Assembly: GCF_001423845.1 (NCBI RefSeq)
Contig: NZ_LMPM01000001.1
Coordinates: 2,189,398 to 2,253,397, forward strand
Direction of reading: 5' to 3'
DNA length: 64,000 nt
Source of the DNA: Sphingomonas sp. Leaf357
Lineage (GTDB): Bacteria; Pseudomonadota; Alphaproteobacteria; Sphingomonadales; Sphingomonadaceae
Shown here piece after piece: positions 54,726 through 63,998 of this stretch (the stretch's first letter is position 1; every line of letters begins with the position of its first letter). The translations under genes and the position numbers were made by a program. The notes under the pieces are model-generated. The model was given only the letters and a program-made list of their open reading frames with translations, was not told where the DNA came from and searched no databases.

Positions 54726-56675
54726 TCAGTTCGCGGCCGTCTGGCCGAGCAATTGCGCCTTCAGCGCGGCGATCGCCGCGGCGTTCTTCTTGACGCCGAC
54801 GATGTCGCGGACCGCATTGGTGAACTGCTCGGTATATTCGCGGCCGACCAGCTTGCCGAGATCGCCCTGCGTGGCGCGGATCACCGCGGCGTTGCCGGTC
54901 GCGTTGCCGCGGTCGATCTTGTCGAGCTTGATGACGTACCAGCCCTGATTGTCCGGCGCTTCGAGCAGCTTGGCGCTGTTCTCGGCCATGCTGAACATCA
55001 AAACGAGCGGCGGCGGGGCACCGCGCGGGTTGGCGGCCATCTGCGCGCGCGAGGTGTTGAGCGGCTGGACCGGCGGGGTCTTCACGCCGCTGGCCGCGAA
55101 CAGCGACGCGAACGGCTGGCCCTTATTGGCCTTGGCGACGATGTCGTTGGCGATCGTGCGCGCGGCGCGGCGGGCGCGATCGATCTGGAAGTCGCGGGCG
55201 ACGACGGCGCGGATCTGCGCCACCGGCGGCGCACCGGGAGCGACGACGCGGCCCAACGCGACGACCGCGAAGCCGCCGGTCGGATCGACCTGCACCATCT
55301 GCGGCGCATCGCTGGGATTGGCGGCGAAGGCGGCGGTGACGATCGGCATGAAATCGGGCGCGGCCTTCTTAGTCGGATCGTTCGGATCCCGGCCATCGGC
55401 GAGCAGCGGCGGGGTCGCCTGCGGCGACAGCTTCTGCTGCGTCATGATATCGTCGAAGGTGGCGTGATTGTTGCTGACCGAATCGTCGATCGCGTCATGA
55501 ATGCGGCCGAGCACTTCCAGCGTCTTGGTCTTTGTCACGCTCGCGATCAGTTCCGGCTTCGCCTGTTCGAGCGTCTTGCCCGGAACCTGTTCGACCTTGT
55601 CCACACGGACCAGAGCGAAGCCGATCGCGGAGCGCACCGGGCCGACCAGCGCGCCCTTGGCGGCGGCGAACACGGCATCGGCGGCCGCCGGCGAACTCTG
55701 TGCGGCATACCCGACCTTGTCGAGCGCGGTGAGCTTGGTGGGTTCGAGTCCGGCGGCGCGCGCCGCGGCATCGAGCGGCGTGCCCGCCTTGACCTTGGCG
55801 ATCAGCGCGTTGGCGGCGGCCTGATCGGCGACGATCACCTGCACCAGATCGCGCTTTTCGGTCGCGGTGAAGGTGCGGGCCTGCGCCTTGTAGGCGGCGG
55901 CGAGTTCGGCCTCGGTCGGCGTGGTCTGCGCCTTGATCTGGTCGTTGGTGACCATCGCGTAGCGGATCACGCGGCGCTCCGGGATCGTGTAGCGCGCGAG
56001 GTTGCGGGCATACCAGGACGCGACCTCCGCATCCGTGGCGGGCGCGCCGTCGCCCATCGCCTTGGTGGGAATGAAGCCCATCTCGCCCTGGCGCTTCTCG
56101 AGCAGCAGCGAGGCGTAGGGCAGGGCGACCTTCTGCGCCACCTGCGCTGCGGGCAGGATTGGGAAGATCAGCTGCCGGCCGATAAGCTGCTTGACGAGGC
56201 CTTCGCGTACACCGCGATCCGTCAGCCCCTGTTGCGACAGCAACTGTTCGTAGGCCGCCTGGCTGAACTTGCCATCCGGGCCTTGCAGCGAGGGCACACC
56301 CGCGATCTGGCCGTCGATCAGCTTCTTGCTGATGACCATGCCTTGCTTTTGCCCGAACTCCTGCAACGCCAGTTCGACGATGCTGCGATCGAGCGTCGGC
56401 TCGAACCCGCCGCCGGCGACGAACTTGACGACGTCGAGGCCCGGCTGCTGCTGGGCGTAATTCTGCACCTGGCTCTGGATTTCCTGGGTCAGCGCCGGGA
56501 CGGTCACTTCCCCCTTGCCGACCTTGGCCAGCGTTGTGGACTTCGGATCGCCGGTACCCTTCGTCAGATTGGCGAGGTCGCCGCCGGCGAAGGACAGGAC
56601 CAGCATCGCCAGAAGCGCGAAGGCGATGACGAGGCCGACCTTCGAATGGATGATACCGCGAATGACGCTGAGCAT
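54726..56675 (-). CDS. PpiD/SurA-like peptidylprolyl isomerase, membrane anchored
   Basis: A 649-aa periplasmic folding factor with one N-terminal membrane helix (residues 12-30, GLVIAFALLAMLVLSFAGG) as in PpiD. A SurA_N-like helical chaperone domain (about 40-200) and two parvulin-like regions (about 255-370 and 440-560) follow. The parvulin motif is weak (PVRSAIGFALVRVDKVEQVPGKTL), as in many PpiD proteins where the catalytic residues are lost, so the chaperone role may dominate. Divergent from tpiA across 139 bp and directly upstream of trpE, with which it is probably cotranscribed. Confidence 0.88.
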   Translation of the reverse strand: MLSVIRGIIHSKVGLVIAFALLAMLVLSFAGGDLANLTKGTGDPKSTTLAKVGKGEVTVPALTQEIQSQVQNYAQQQPGLDVVKFVAGGGFEPTLDRSIVELALQEFGQKQGMVISKKLIDGQIAGVPSLQGPDGKFSQAAYEQLLSQQGLTDRGVREGLVKQLIGRQLIFPILPAAQVAQKVALPYASLLLEKRQGEMGFIPTKAMGDGAPATDAEVASWYARNLARYTIPERRVIRYAMVTNDQIKAQTTPTEAELAAAYKAQARTFTATEKRDLVQVIVADQAAANALIAKVKAGTPLDAAARAAGLEPTKLTALDKVGYAAQSSPAAADAVFAAAKGALVGPVRSAIGFALVRVDKVEQVPGKTLEQAKPELIASVTKTKTLEVLGRIHDAIDDSVSNNHATFDDIMTQQKLSPQATPPLLADGRDPNDPTKKAAPDFMPIVTAAFAANPSDAPQMVQVDPTGGFAVVALGRVVAPGAPPVAQIRAVVARDFQIDRARRAARTIANDIVAKANKGQPFASLFAASGVKTPPVQPLNTSRAQMAANPRGAPPPLVLMFSMAENSAKLLEAPDNQGWYVIKLDKIDRGNATGNAAVIRATQGDLGKLVGREYTEQFTNAVRDIVGVKKNAAAIAALKAQLLGQTAAN

Positions 56676-56814
56676 GGAGAACCGATCGTGTTGGCCCGTG
56701 CCGGGCAGAAGTTGCAGTCGCTTTACGGGCAGGACGATGCGGCTTCAAGCTTGTGTGAATCGGCGCGGGCGCTCTATCGGTCGGGCAGCGACAAAAACGG
56801 TTTCGGGGGCGGGG

Positions 56815-57561
56815 ATGACACGACGCAGGCTGATAGCGGGCAATTGGAAGATGAACGGCGACCGCGCGGCGCTGAGCGAACTGGGTGGAATCGCCATCGC
56901 CGCGCAATGCGCGCCGGGGATCGACGTCGCGATCGCCGTACCGGCGACGCTGATCGCGCCGGCGGTGGCTGCCGCGCCGGGCCTGAGCATCGGCGCGCAG
57001 GACGTGCACTGGTCGGCCAAGGGCGCGCATACCGGATGCATCTCGGTCGGCATGATCGCCGAGGCCGGGGCTGGCTTCTCGATCGTCGGACATAGCGAGC
57101 GGCGGGCCGACAATGGCGAGACCGACGGGCAGGTGAAGGCCAAGGCCGAGGCGCTGCTGGCCGGCGGACTGGAGGCGATCCTGTGCGTGGGCGAGACGCT
57201 GGCCGAGCGCGATGCCGGGCAGGCCGAGGCGGTGGTGACCGGGCAGTTGGCGGCGAGCCTGCCGGATGGCGCCGCGGCGAAATGGCTGTCGATCGCCTAC
57301 GAGCCGGTCTGGGCGATCGGTACGGGTCGGACACCGACGGTTGCCGACGTGGCGGCGATGCACGGCGCAATCCGGGCCAAGCTGCGCGCGTTGATCGGCA
57401 CGGAAGCGGATGCGGTGCGGTTGCTCTATGGCGGGTCGGTGACCGGCGACAATGCGGCTGAGCTGCTGGGGGCCGGCGACGTGGACGGCGCGCTGGTCGG
57501 CGGCGCGAGCCTGACGGCGGCGAAGTTCGTGCCGATCGTGGAGGCTGGTGCGGGGCTTTAG
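56815..57561 (+). CDS. tpiA: triosephosphate isomerase
   Basis: Interconverts dihydroxyacetone phosphate and glyceraldehyde 3-phosphate. The 248-aa barrel has GNWKMNG (K12), GAQDVHW, the catalytic H93 in VGHSERR, E163 in AYEPVWAIGTG, and the phosphate loop YGGSV. The start ATG 56815 is chosen because RRLIAGNWKMNG is the conserved N-terminus; the frame is open a further 300 nt upstream, antisense to ppiD, without similarity. Other glycolytic genes (pgk, aldolase) lie at the window start. Confidence 0.98.
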   Translation: MTRRRLIAGNWKMNGDRAALSELGGIAIAAQCAPGIDVAIAVPATLIAPAVAAAPGLSIGAQDVHWSAKGAHTGCISVGMIAEAGAGFSIVGHSERRADNGETDGQVKAKAEALLAGGLEAILCVGETLAERDAGQAEAVVTGQLAASLPDGAAAKWLSIAYEPVWAIGTGRTPTVADVAAMHGAIRAKLRALIGTEADAVRLLYGGSVTGDNAAELLGAGDVDGALVGGASLTAAKFVPIVEAGAGL

Positions 57562-57592
57562 TGTCGAAAAGCTACGCTGTTGCCTAATTCAT

Positions 57593-57693
57593 ATCCGTTC
57601 GTGCTGAGCTTGTCGAAGCACCGTTCTTTGATCCGCAAGCAATGAACTGGCGGCAAGAAGGGCGGTGCTTCGACAAGCTCGGCACCAACGGAT
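57593..57693. repeat. dispersed palindrome, TTCGACAAGCTCAG class
   Basis: Arms 57593-57623 (ATCCGTTCGTGCTGAGCTTG...) and 57663-57693 (CGGTGCTTCGACAAGCTCGG...) are 31 nt with one or two mismatches and a 39-nt spacer. It lies between the convergent tpiA and aminopeptidase genes. The nuoJ-nuoK half element belongs to the same class. Confidence 0.85.
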
Positions 57694-57751
57694 CAGGGTG
57701 GTGCAAACAGATCGCAAGCCTTGACGGGAAGCAGCCGGAGTACCGAGCTTT

Positions 57752-59134
57752 CTAGCCGTAACGCGTTTTCAGGACCGCCCATGCCGCGCGCAGGCCAAGT
57801 GCGTCGCCGCCTTTCGGGCGGCCGGGCTTGGCCGACGGCCGCCAGGCGAAGGTATCGAAGTGCGCCCAGGGTGTCTCTTTCGGCACGAAGCGACGCAGGA
57901 ACAAAGCGGCGGTGGTCGCGCCGGCATATCCGCCCTCGGCCGAGTTCACCAGTTCGGCGATGTCGGATTTGAGCATGTCGTCATAACCGTCCCACAGCGG
58001 CATGCGCCATAACGGGTCGCCAACCTGCGCGCCCGCCGCGAGCAGATCGCTTGCCAGCGCGTCGTCATTGCTGAAGGTGGCGGGCAGATCCGGGCCGAGT
58101 GCGACGCGCGCGGCCCCGGTGAGGGTGGCATAGTCGATGATGAGTTCCGGCTTGTCCTCGCCCGCCTTGGTCAGCGTGTCGCCCAGCACCAGGCGGCCTT
58201 CGGCGTCGGTATTGGTGTTCTCGACCGTAAGGCCCTGCCGAGTCCTGAGCACGTCGCCGGGGCGGAACGCGCTGCCGGAGATGCTGTTCTCCACCGCCGG
58301 CACGAGCAGATGCAGGCGGACCTTCAGCCGCGCGGCCATGACGAGACTGGCGAGCGCGAGCGCATGCGCCGCGCCGCCCATATCCTTCTTCATCAGCGCC
58401 ATGCCGCCGCCGGGTTTGATGTTGAGGCCGCCGGTGTCGAACGTCACGCCCTTGCCGACGATGGCGATGCGCGGATGCTTGGGATCGCCCCATTCGAGTT
58501 CGATCAGGCGCGGCGCGCGATCGGCCGCGGCGGCTTTGCCGACCGTGTGGATCATCGGATAGCCCTTGGCGAGCGGTTCGCCCTTGGTGACGGTGAGCGT
58601 GGCCCCATGCGCCTTGGCGAGCGTGTCGGCCCGCGCCTCCAGATCGGCCGGCCCCATGTCGGACGCGGGCGTGTTGACGAGGTCGCGCACGAGCGCGGTG
58701 GCGGCGGCGAGGCGGACGGTTTCCTCGATCCGGGCGGGGTCCCCGGTGAGCAGGACGCGCGCGCCGACCTCGTCGCCCTTGCGGTACGCATCGAAGCGAT
58801 ATTGCGCGAGCAGCCAGCCGAGCATCGCCGCGCCAGGGTCGCCCTCGGCCAAGCGATAGGTCCCCGCCGGCAATTGCTCGCCGAGCGAAGCGATGCGCCA
58901 CGGCGAATCGAGGCTTTCGTTGCAGACCAGCAGCATCGACCAGTCGTCCGCCGCGTCGCCGGGCAGGACGGCGCGGTTGCCGGCCTTGCCGGTCAGCCGG
59001 TGCGCGGAGACGGCGGTGCGGGTGCGCTGCGGTTGTTTCGCCAGCCAAGCGTCATAGGCATCAGGATGGACGACGTGGATCGTGCGCGCGCTCTGGCCGC
59101 GATCGGCCTGGAGCAGGGTGGAGAAATCGGTCAT
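57752..59134 (-). CDS. M17 leucyl aminopeptidase family protein
   Basis: A 460-aa cytosolic zinc/manganese exopeptidase removing N-terminal residues from peptides. The M17 catalytic domain is complete: GKGVTFDTGGLNIKPGGGMA, KKDMGGAAHALALA, and the signature NTDAEGRLVLGD, with the two-metal ligands Lys, Asp and Glu. The N-terminal domain is of the shorter type seen in PepB-like family members. The open frame continues 30 codons upstream, but ATG 59134 (MTDFSTLLQADRG) is the likely start. It is divergent from gcd across 196 bp, which hold a small palindrome (59177-59188) and nothing coding. Confidence 0.93.
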   Translation of the reverse strand: MTDFSTLLQADRGQSARTIHVVHPDAYDAWLAKQPQRTRTAVSAHRLTGKAGNRAVLPGDAADDWSMLLVCNESLDSPWRIASLGEQLPAGTYRLAEGDPGAAMLGWLLAQYRFDAYRKGDEVGARVLLTGDPARIEETVRLAAATALVRDLVNTPASDMGPADLEARADTLAKAHGATLTVTKGEPLAKGYPMIHTVGKAAAADRAPRLIELEWGDPKHPRIAIVGKGVTFDTGGLNIKPGGGMALMKKDMGGAAHALALASLVMAARLKVRLHLLVPAVENSISGSAFRPGDVLRTRQGLTVENTNTDAEGRLVLGDTLTKAGEDKPELIIDYATLTGAARVALGPDLPATFSNDDALASDLLAAGAQVGDPLWRMPLWDGYDDMLKSDIAELVNSAEGGYAGATTAALFLRRFVPKETPWAHFDTFAWRPSAKPGRPKGGDALGLRAAWAVLKTRYG

Positions 59135-59330
59135 CGCGGGGTCATTTCGGCAATTGGGGCGGGGGACGATCCTAGAGCAGGAACCTGCCGAGATGAAATG
59201 CCCTGATTTGCGCTTGCAATCCATGCAGGCGCGATGACCCAGGTTTCAGGCAGGATACGCTACGGCATCCGGAACCAATACGATGCCGTTCCGTTTGCGA
59301 TCCAACTCACTCAAGTCAGGACATTCCATC

Positions 59331-61712
59331 ATGCCGAAGCGCCGCAGCTGGGCCGCCACGATCCTTGGTATCGTGATCGCGGCGATCGGGCTCGTGCTGG
59401 CGATCGGTGGGGTGTGGCTCGCGGCTCTCGGCGGATCGCTTTATTATTTGGTGACCGGCGTGGCGATGCTGGCGGCGGGCTTGCAACTGGTGCGCGGCCG
59501 GATGGCGGGCGTGTGGATCTATGTCGCAATCTTCGTGCTGACGTTCCTGTGGGCGTTGTGGGAAGTGGGGCTCGAGCCCTGGGCCCTGGTGCCGCGCGTG
59601 ATCGCGCCTCTGGTGCTGCTGATCGCGGCCTTGCTGGTGATGCCCACCTTGAGCGTGGCGCGGAACCGCTGGAAGGCCGGGCTGTTCAGCGCCGGCGCGG
59701 TCCTCGTCGTAGCGGCATTGTTCTTCGGCATCCTCGGTTTCCAGGACAATGTCGCGGTTGCCGCGCTGCCGGCGCAGAATTCGCAGGGCATGGCCGATCC
59801 ATCCGGTCAGGCGACGGGTGCCGACTGGCCGGCTTATGGCGGAACGACGAGTGCACGACGCTACTCACCGCTGACGCAGATCAGTCTCAGCAATGTCGGC
59901 AAGCTGGAAAAGGTGTGGGAGACGCATACCGGTGGCCTGCCGACCGATCCGCAGTTCACCAAATTGTACGGCACCGAGAACACGCCGCTCAAGGTCGGCA
60001 ACCTGCTGTACACGTGCACCGCGAAGAACGTGATCGTCGCGCTGGATCCCGCGACGGGCAAGCAGGCGTGGCGCTTCGACCCGAAGGTACCGGACGACTG
60101 GATTCCCTACACGACCGCTTGCCGCGGCGTGGTCTATTATGCCGTGCCGAATGCGCCGCAGGGCAGCCTGTGCGCGACCCGGATCGTCGAAGGCACGCTG
60201 GATTCGCGGCTGATCGCGGTCGATGCGCTGACCGGCAAGCCGTGCACCGATTTCGGTACCAACGGTCAGACCGATACCAAGATCGGCATGGGCGACGTGT
60301 ATCCGGGCTACGCCTCGATCAACTCCGCCCCGACCGTGGTACGCGGCGTCGCGGTGGTCGGGCATCAGATCCTCGACGGGCAGACCAAGTTCGCGCCGTC
60401 GGGCGTGATCCAGGGCTTCGACATGGTGACCGGCAAGCTGCGCTGGGCATGGGACATGATGCACCCGGACTGGAACGGCTATCCGCCTGCCGGGCAATAT
60501 TGGTCACGCGGCACCCCGAATTCCTGGACCGGCGCTTCGGGCGACGAGCAGCTCGGGCTGGCCTATGTGCCGATGGGCAATGCCGCGAACGATTATCTGA
60601 GCAGCCATCGCAGCCCCCAGGAAAACCAGTACGCCACCTCGCTGGTCGCTTTGGACGTGATGACCGGCAAGCCGCGCTGGACGTTCCAGGCCGTGAAGAA
60701 GGACGTATGGGATTACGACTTCGGCAGCCAGGCGACCTTGATCGATTACAAGGGCACGCCGGCGATCGTCGTGCCGAGCAAGCAGGGCGACATGTACGTG
60801 CTGGACCGCGCGACGGGCCGGGCGCTGACCCCGATCGGCACGGTGCAGGCACCGGGCGGCGGGGCGGAACCCGCCCAGCGTGCGGCGACGCAGATCGTGT
60901 CGCTGTGGCATACGCTGCGCCGCCCGCAGCTGCTGACCGAGCGCGACATGTGGGGCATGTCCCCGATCGATCAGCTGTTCTGCCGCATCCAGTTCCGCCA
61001 GGCGGATTATCGCGGCTTCTTCACGCCACCGAGCGTGGGCAAGCGCTCGGTCGAATATCCCGGCTATAACGGCGGCAGCGATTGGGGCGGCGTGTCGGTC
61101 GATCCGGTGCGCGGCGTGATCGTCGCCAATTACAACGACATGCCGAACTATGTGAAGCTGGTGCCGCGCGCCGAGGCGACGAAGCTCGGCGTGCTGCCGC
61201 GCTTCATGACGCCGGGCAAATCGTCCTCGACCTCGCACTCGATCGATCCACAATGGGCATCGCCCTATGCGGTGAACGTGAATGCCGGTTGGCGCGTGCC
61301 GTGGACCGGCATGCTGTGCAAGCAGCCGCCATATGGCGGGATCCGCGCGATCGACATCGCGACGGGCAAGACCTTGTGGGATCGGCCGTTCGGGACGGCC
61401 CGCAAGAACGGGCCGTTCGGCATCCCGTCCGGTCTGCCCTTCCACATCGGCACGCCGAACAATGGCGGCAGCGTGGTGACGGCGAGCGGACTGGTGTTCA
61501 TCGCCGCCGCCACCGATGACCTGATCCGCGCGATCGATCTGCGCACCGGCAAGACGGTATGGAGTGCGAAGCTGCCCGCTGGCGGACAGGCGACGCCGAT
61601 GGTCTACGAGCAGGGCGGCCGGGAATTCCTGGTGATCTTCGCCGGTGGCCATCACTTCATGGAGACACCGGCCGGCGACAGCGTGATCGCCTATGCCTTG
61701 CCGAGGGCGTGA
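59331..61712 (+). CDS. gcd: membrane-bound PQQ-dependent glucose/quinate dehydrogenase
   Basis: A 793-aa quinoprotein that oxidises glucose (or a related polyol/aldose) in the periplasm and feeds electrons to ubiquinone. Five N-terminal membrane helices (about residues 7-135) precede an eight-bladed propeller. Features are ADWPAYGGTTSARRYSPLTQI, TENTPLKVGN, the PQQ-region MTGKPRWTFQAVKKDVWDYDFGSQ, and GGNGG-like GTPNNGGSVVTASGLVFIAA near the C-terminus. Length equals E. coli Gcd (about 796). ATG 59331 follows AGGA with 10-nt spacing. No pqq genes are in the window, so cofactor must come from elsewhere in the genome or from the medium. Confidence 0.93.
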   Translation: MPKRRSWAATILGIVIAAIGLVLAIGGVWLAALGGSLYYLVTGVAMLAAGLQLVRGRMAGVWIYVAIFVLTFLWALWEVGLEPWALVPRVIAPLVLLIAALLVMPTLSVARNRWKAGLFSAGAVLVVAALFFGILGFQDNVAVAALPAQNSQGMADPSGQATGADWPAYGGTTSARRYSPLTQISLSNVGKLEKVWETHTGGLPTDPQFTKLYGTENTPLKVGNLLYTCTAKNVIVALDPATGKQAWRFDPKVPDDWIPYTTACRGVVYYAVPNAPQGSLCATRIVEGTLDSRLIAVDALTGKPCTDFGTNGQTDTKIGMGDVYPGYASINSAPTVVRGVAVVGHQILDGQTKFAPSGVIQGFDMVTGKLRWAWDMMHPDWNGYPPAGQYWSRGTPNSWTGASGDEQLGLAYVPMGNAANDYLSSHRSPQENQYATSLVALDVMTGKPRWTFQAVKKDVWDYDFGSQATLIDYKGTPAIVVPSKQGDMYVLDRATGRALTPIGTVQAPGGGAEPAQRAATQIVSLWHTLRRPQLLTERDMWGMSPIDQLFCRIQFRQADYRGFFTPPSVGKRSVEYPGYNGGSDWGGVSVDPVRGVIVANYNDMPNYVKLVPRAEATKLGVLPRFMTPGKSSSTSHSIDPQWASPYAVNVNAGWRVPWTGMLCKQPPYGGIRAIDIATGKTLWDRPFGTARKNGPFGIPSGLPFHIGTPNNGGSVVTASGLVFIAAATDDLIRAIDLRTGKTVWSAKLPAGGQATPMVYEQGGREFLVIFAGGHHFMETPAGDSVIAYALPRA

Positions 61713-62101
61713 TGACGACCGAACTGACGATCCTCGGCCTGTCGGTCCTGTTGCTGGTCGTGCATATCGGCATCCAGGGCCAGACCGTGACCAAGGAGCG
61801 TGGGCGGGCGTGGAATGCCAGCGCGCGGGACGAACAGCAGAGGCCGTTGGGGGTCGTTGCCGGGCGGGCGCAGCGGGCGCTGGACAATTACAAGGAGACC
61901 TGGCCCGCTTTCATCGCGCTTGCGCTGGCACTTGCCGTGTCCGGGCAGAGCGGCGGGATCGGGGCGATCGGGGCGTGCGTGTGGTTCGCGGCTCGGATCG
62001 TCTACGTGCCGCTCTATCTGCTCGGCGTGGTCGGCTGGCGATCGGTGGCGTTTCTCGTATCGCTTCTGGGGCTGGGGATGATGTTGGTGCGGCTCTTTTG
62101 A
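61712..62101 (+). CDS. MAPEG family membrane protein
   Basis: A 129-aa four-helix membrane protein of the MAPEG superfamily (microsomal glutathione transferase-like). Seen: the opening helix LTILGLSVLLLVVHIGIQGQ, the loop RAQRALDNYKETWPAFIALAL (conserved R-x-x-x-N-x-x-E-x-x-P), and the helix FAARIVYVPLYLLGV. It starts in the last base of the gcd stop (TGATG), so it is translated with gcd. Bacterial members are often of unknown substrate; a glutathione-linked membrane function is a family inference. Confidence 0.9.
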   Translation: MTTELTILGLSVLLLVVHIGIQGQTVTKERGRAWNASARDEQQRPLGVVAGRAQRALDNYKETWPAFIALALALAVSGQSGGIGAIGACVWFAARIVYVPLYLLGVVGWRSVAFLVSLLGLGMMLVRLF

Positions 62102-62139
62102 ACCGTGTCGGTGCAGAATAAATGCCCCATAACGGTTTT

Positions 62140-62155
62140 TTAGGAACCGCTTAAC
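62140..62155. promoter_or_regulatory. CtrA-like motif upstream of the hemerythrin-like gene
   Basis: TTAG-GAACCGC-TTAAC matches the CtrA consensus TTAA-N7-TTAAC with one mismatch, 45 nt before the start codon. One near-match in 64 kb is not strong proof. The same bases also form a 5-bp stem (CGGTT/AACCG, 62133-62149). Confidence 0.3.
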
Positions 62156-62199
62156 TGCGCCTCATCAAGTCTCCGGCTACAAGCTGGGGATTTACGCGA

Positions 62200-62664
62200 A
62201 TGATCGAACGAAGCACGTTGTCGGACGAGCATGCGGCGATCCTGGAGATCGCCGGCGCCATTCTGGACATCATCGCGCAACCGGATTTCGACGTCATCCT
62301 GGCGATCAAGATGCGCTGGCGGCTGGGCCATGCGCTGGCCGTGCATCTCGCGAAAGAGGACAAGATCATCTATCCGCGCCTGAAACAGCAGGGCAACGCG
62401 CAGGTCGCGGATCTCGCGCAGCGTTTCGAACGCGAAATGGGCGGCCTGTCGGTCGAATATCAGCGCTATATGGTGGCCTGGGCCGGCGAGAGCATCCGCG
62501 CCGACCGCGATGCGTTCCGCGCCGACACGCGCCGCATCCTGTCGCTCCTGGCGCTGCGTGTCGAGCGCGAGGAGGCGGAGTTGTATCCGATGTACGAAGC
62601 GACCGGCGAGACCGCTGCCGTAACCGGCGGACATCTGGCCCCGCCGTTCGCCAAATCCGGCTGA
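62200..62664 (+). CDS. hemerythrin HHE-like protein with incomplete metal site
   Basis: A 154-aa helical protein of the HHE/hemerythrin type. The first half keeps LSDEHAAILEIA (H11) and GHALAVHLAKEDKIIYPRL (H44, H49, E53). In the second half, where the fold expects H..E..H-x-x-x-E, the sequence is EREMGGLSVEYQRYM and LRVEREEAELYPMY, with the glutamates but without histidines. It may bind one metal or none, and may be a regulatory or stress protein rather than an O2 carrier. ATG 62200 lacks a strong ribosome-binding site. Downstream is rimO on the opposite strand. Confidence 0.8.
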   Translation: MIERSTLSDEHAAILEIAGAILDIIAQPDFDVILAIKMRWRLGHALAVHLAKEDKIIYPRLKQQGNAQVADLAQRFEREMGGLSVEYQRYMVAWAGESIRADRDAFRADTRRILSLLALRVEREEAELYPMYEATGETAAVTGGHLAPPFAKSG

Positions 62665-62669
62665 CGCGC

Positions 62670-63998
62670 TTAGATGGGCACGCCGTACAGATCGTGCTCG
62701 TCCGCATCCTCGATCGCGACGGGCACGATATCGCCTTGCTTGAGATGTCCGGCGTCGCGCAGGAACACCTCGCCGTCGATCTCGGGCGCATCGGCCTTCG
62801 AACGTCCGGTTGCGCCGCCCTCCTCGTCCACGGCATCGATGATGACATCCAGCGTGCGGCCGATCCTGGCCTGCAGCTTCTCCGCCGAAATGCGCGCGGT
62901 CAGCTCCATCAACCGGGCATACCGCTCCTCCTTGACCTCTTCCGGCACGTGGTTCGGCAGATCGTTGGCGGCGGCCCCCTCGACGGGCTCGAAGCGGAAT
63001 GCGCCGACGCGATCGAGCCGCGCCTCTTCCAGCCAGTCCATCAGATATCTGAAATCGTCCTCCGTCTCGCCGGGGAAGCCAACGACGAAGGTCGAGCGGA
63101 TCGCGATATCCGGGGCGATCGTGCGCCAGTTCTTGATCCGCTCCAAGACCTTCGCCTCGTTGGCCGGGCGGCGCATGAGCTTCAGGACGTTACGGCTGGC
63201 ATGCTGGAACGGGATGTCGAGATAGGGAAGGATCAGCCCATCGGCCATTAGCGGGATGACCTGATCGACGTGCGGATACGGGTAGACGTAGTGCAGGCGC
63301 ACCCAGGCACCGAGCTTGCCGAGCTCGCGCGACAGGTCGGTCATGTGAGCGCGAACTTCCTCGCCATGCCACATGCGGGGCTGGTGGCGGATGTCCACGC
63401 CGTACGCCGACGTGTCCTGGCTGATGACCAGCAATTCCTTTGTGCCGGCCTCGATCAGCTTTTCCGCCTCGCGCAGGATCGCATCGGGGCGGCGGCTGAC
63501 GAGATCGCCGCGTAGCGACGGGATTATGCAGAAGGAGCAGCGGTGGTTGCAGCCTTCGCTGATCTTCAGATAGCTGTAGTGGCGCGGGGTGAGTTTCAGG
63601 CCACTGTCGGGCACGAGATTGAGGAATGCGCTGGGCGGCATCGGCGCCGCGTCATGCACCGCGCCGACGACCTCTTCATATTGATGCGCGCCGGTGACGG
63701 CGAGGATACCCGGGAACTTGGCGCGGATCATCTCCGCTTCCTTGCCCATGCAGCCGGTAACGATGACGCGGCCGTTCTCGGCGATCGCCTCGCCGATCGC
63801 CTCGAGCGATTCTTCCTTGGCGGAGTCGAGGAAGCCGCAGGTATTGACCAGCACGACATCCGCCCCGGCATAGTCCGGCGACATCGCATATCCGTCCGAG
63901 CGGAGCTTGGTGAGGATGCGTTCGCTATCGACCAGGTTCTTCGGACAGCCGAGCGAAACCATGCCGATCTTCGGCGGGGAGGGGAGTATCGTTGCCAT
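62670..63998 (-). CDS. rimO: ribosomal protein uS12 methylthiotransferase
   Basis: Radical-SAM enzyme that methylthiolates Asp of ribosomal protein uS12. The 442-aa protein has the MTTase domain (residues 9-125, [37 protein letters not shown], the three cluster cysteines), the radical-SAM motif [15 protein letters not shown] (CxxxCxxC), and a C-terminal TRAM domain (about 375-440). The DSE and TRAM features point to RimO rather than MiaB. The start ATG is 63998, almost at the window edge, so the gene is complete. Confidence 0.97.
   Translation of the reverse strand: MATILPSPPKIGMVSLGCPKNLVDSERILTKLRSDGYAMSPDYAGADVVLVNTCGFLDSAKEESLEAIGEAIAENGRVIVTGCMGKEAEMIRAKFPGILAVTGAHQYEEVVGAVHDAAPMPPSAFLNLVPDSGLKLTPRHYSYLKISEGCNHRCSFCIIPSLRGDLVSRRPDAILREAEKLIEAGTKELLVISQDTSAYGVDIRHQPRMWHGEEVRAHMTDLSRELGKLGAWVRLHYVYPYPHVDQVIPLMADGLILPYLDIPFQHASRNVLKLMRRPANEAKVLERIKNWRTIAPDIAIRSTFVVGFPGETEDDFRYLMDWLEEARLDRVGAFRFEPVEGAAANDLPNHVPEEVKEERYARLMELTARISAEKLQARIGRTLDVIIDAVDEEGGATGRSKADAPEIDGEVFLRDAGHLKQGDIVPVAIEDADEHDLYGVPI

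Noticed and set aside
62143..62172. EcfG-type general stress promoter (GGAAC)
   Set aside because: GGAAC is present at 62143-62147 but no CGTT follows at 16-18 nt.
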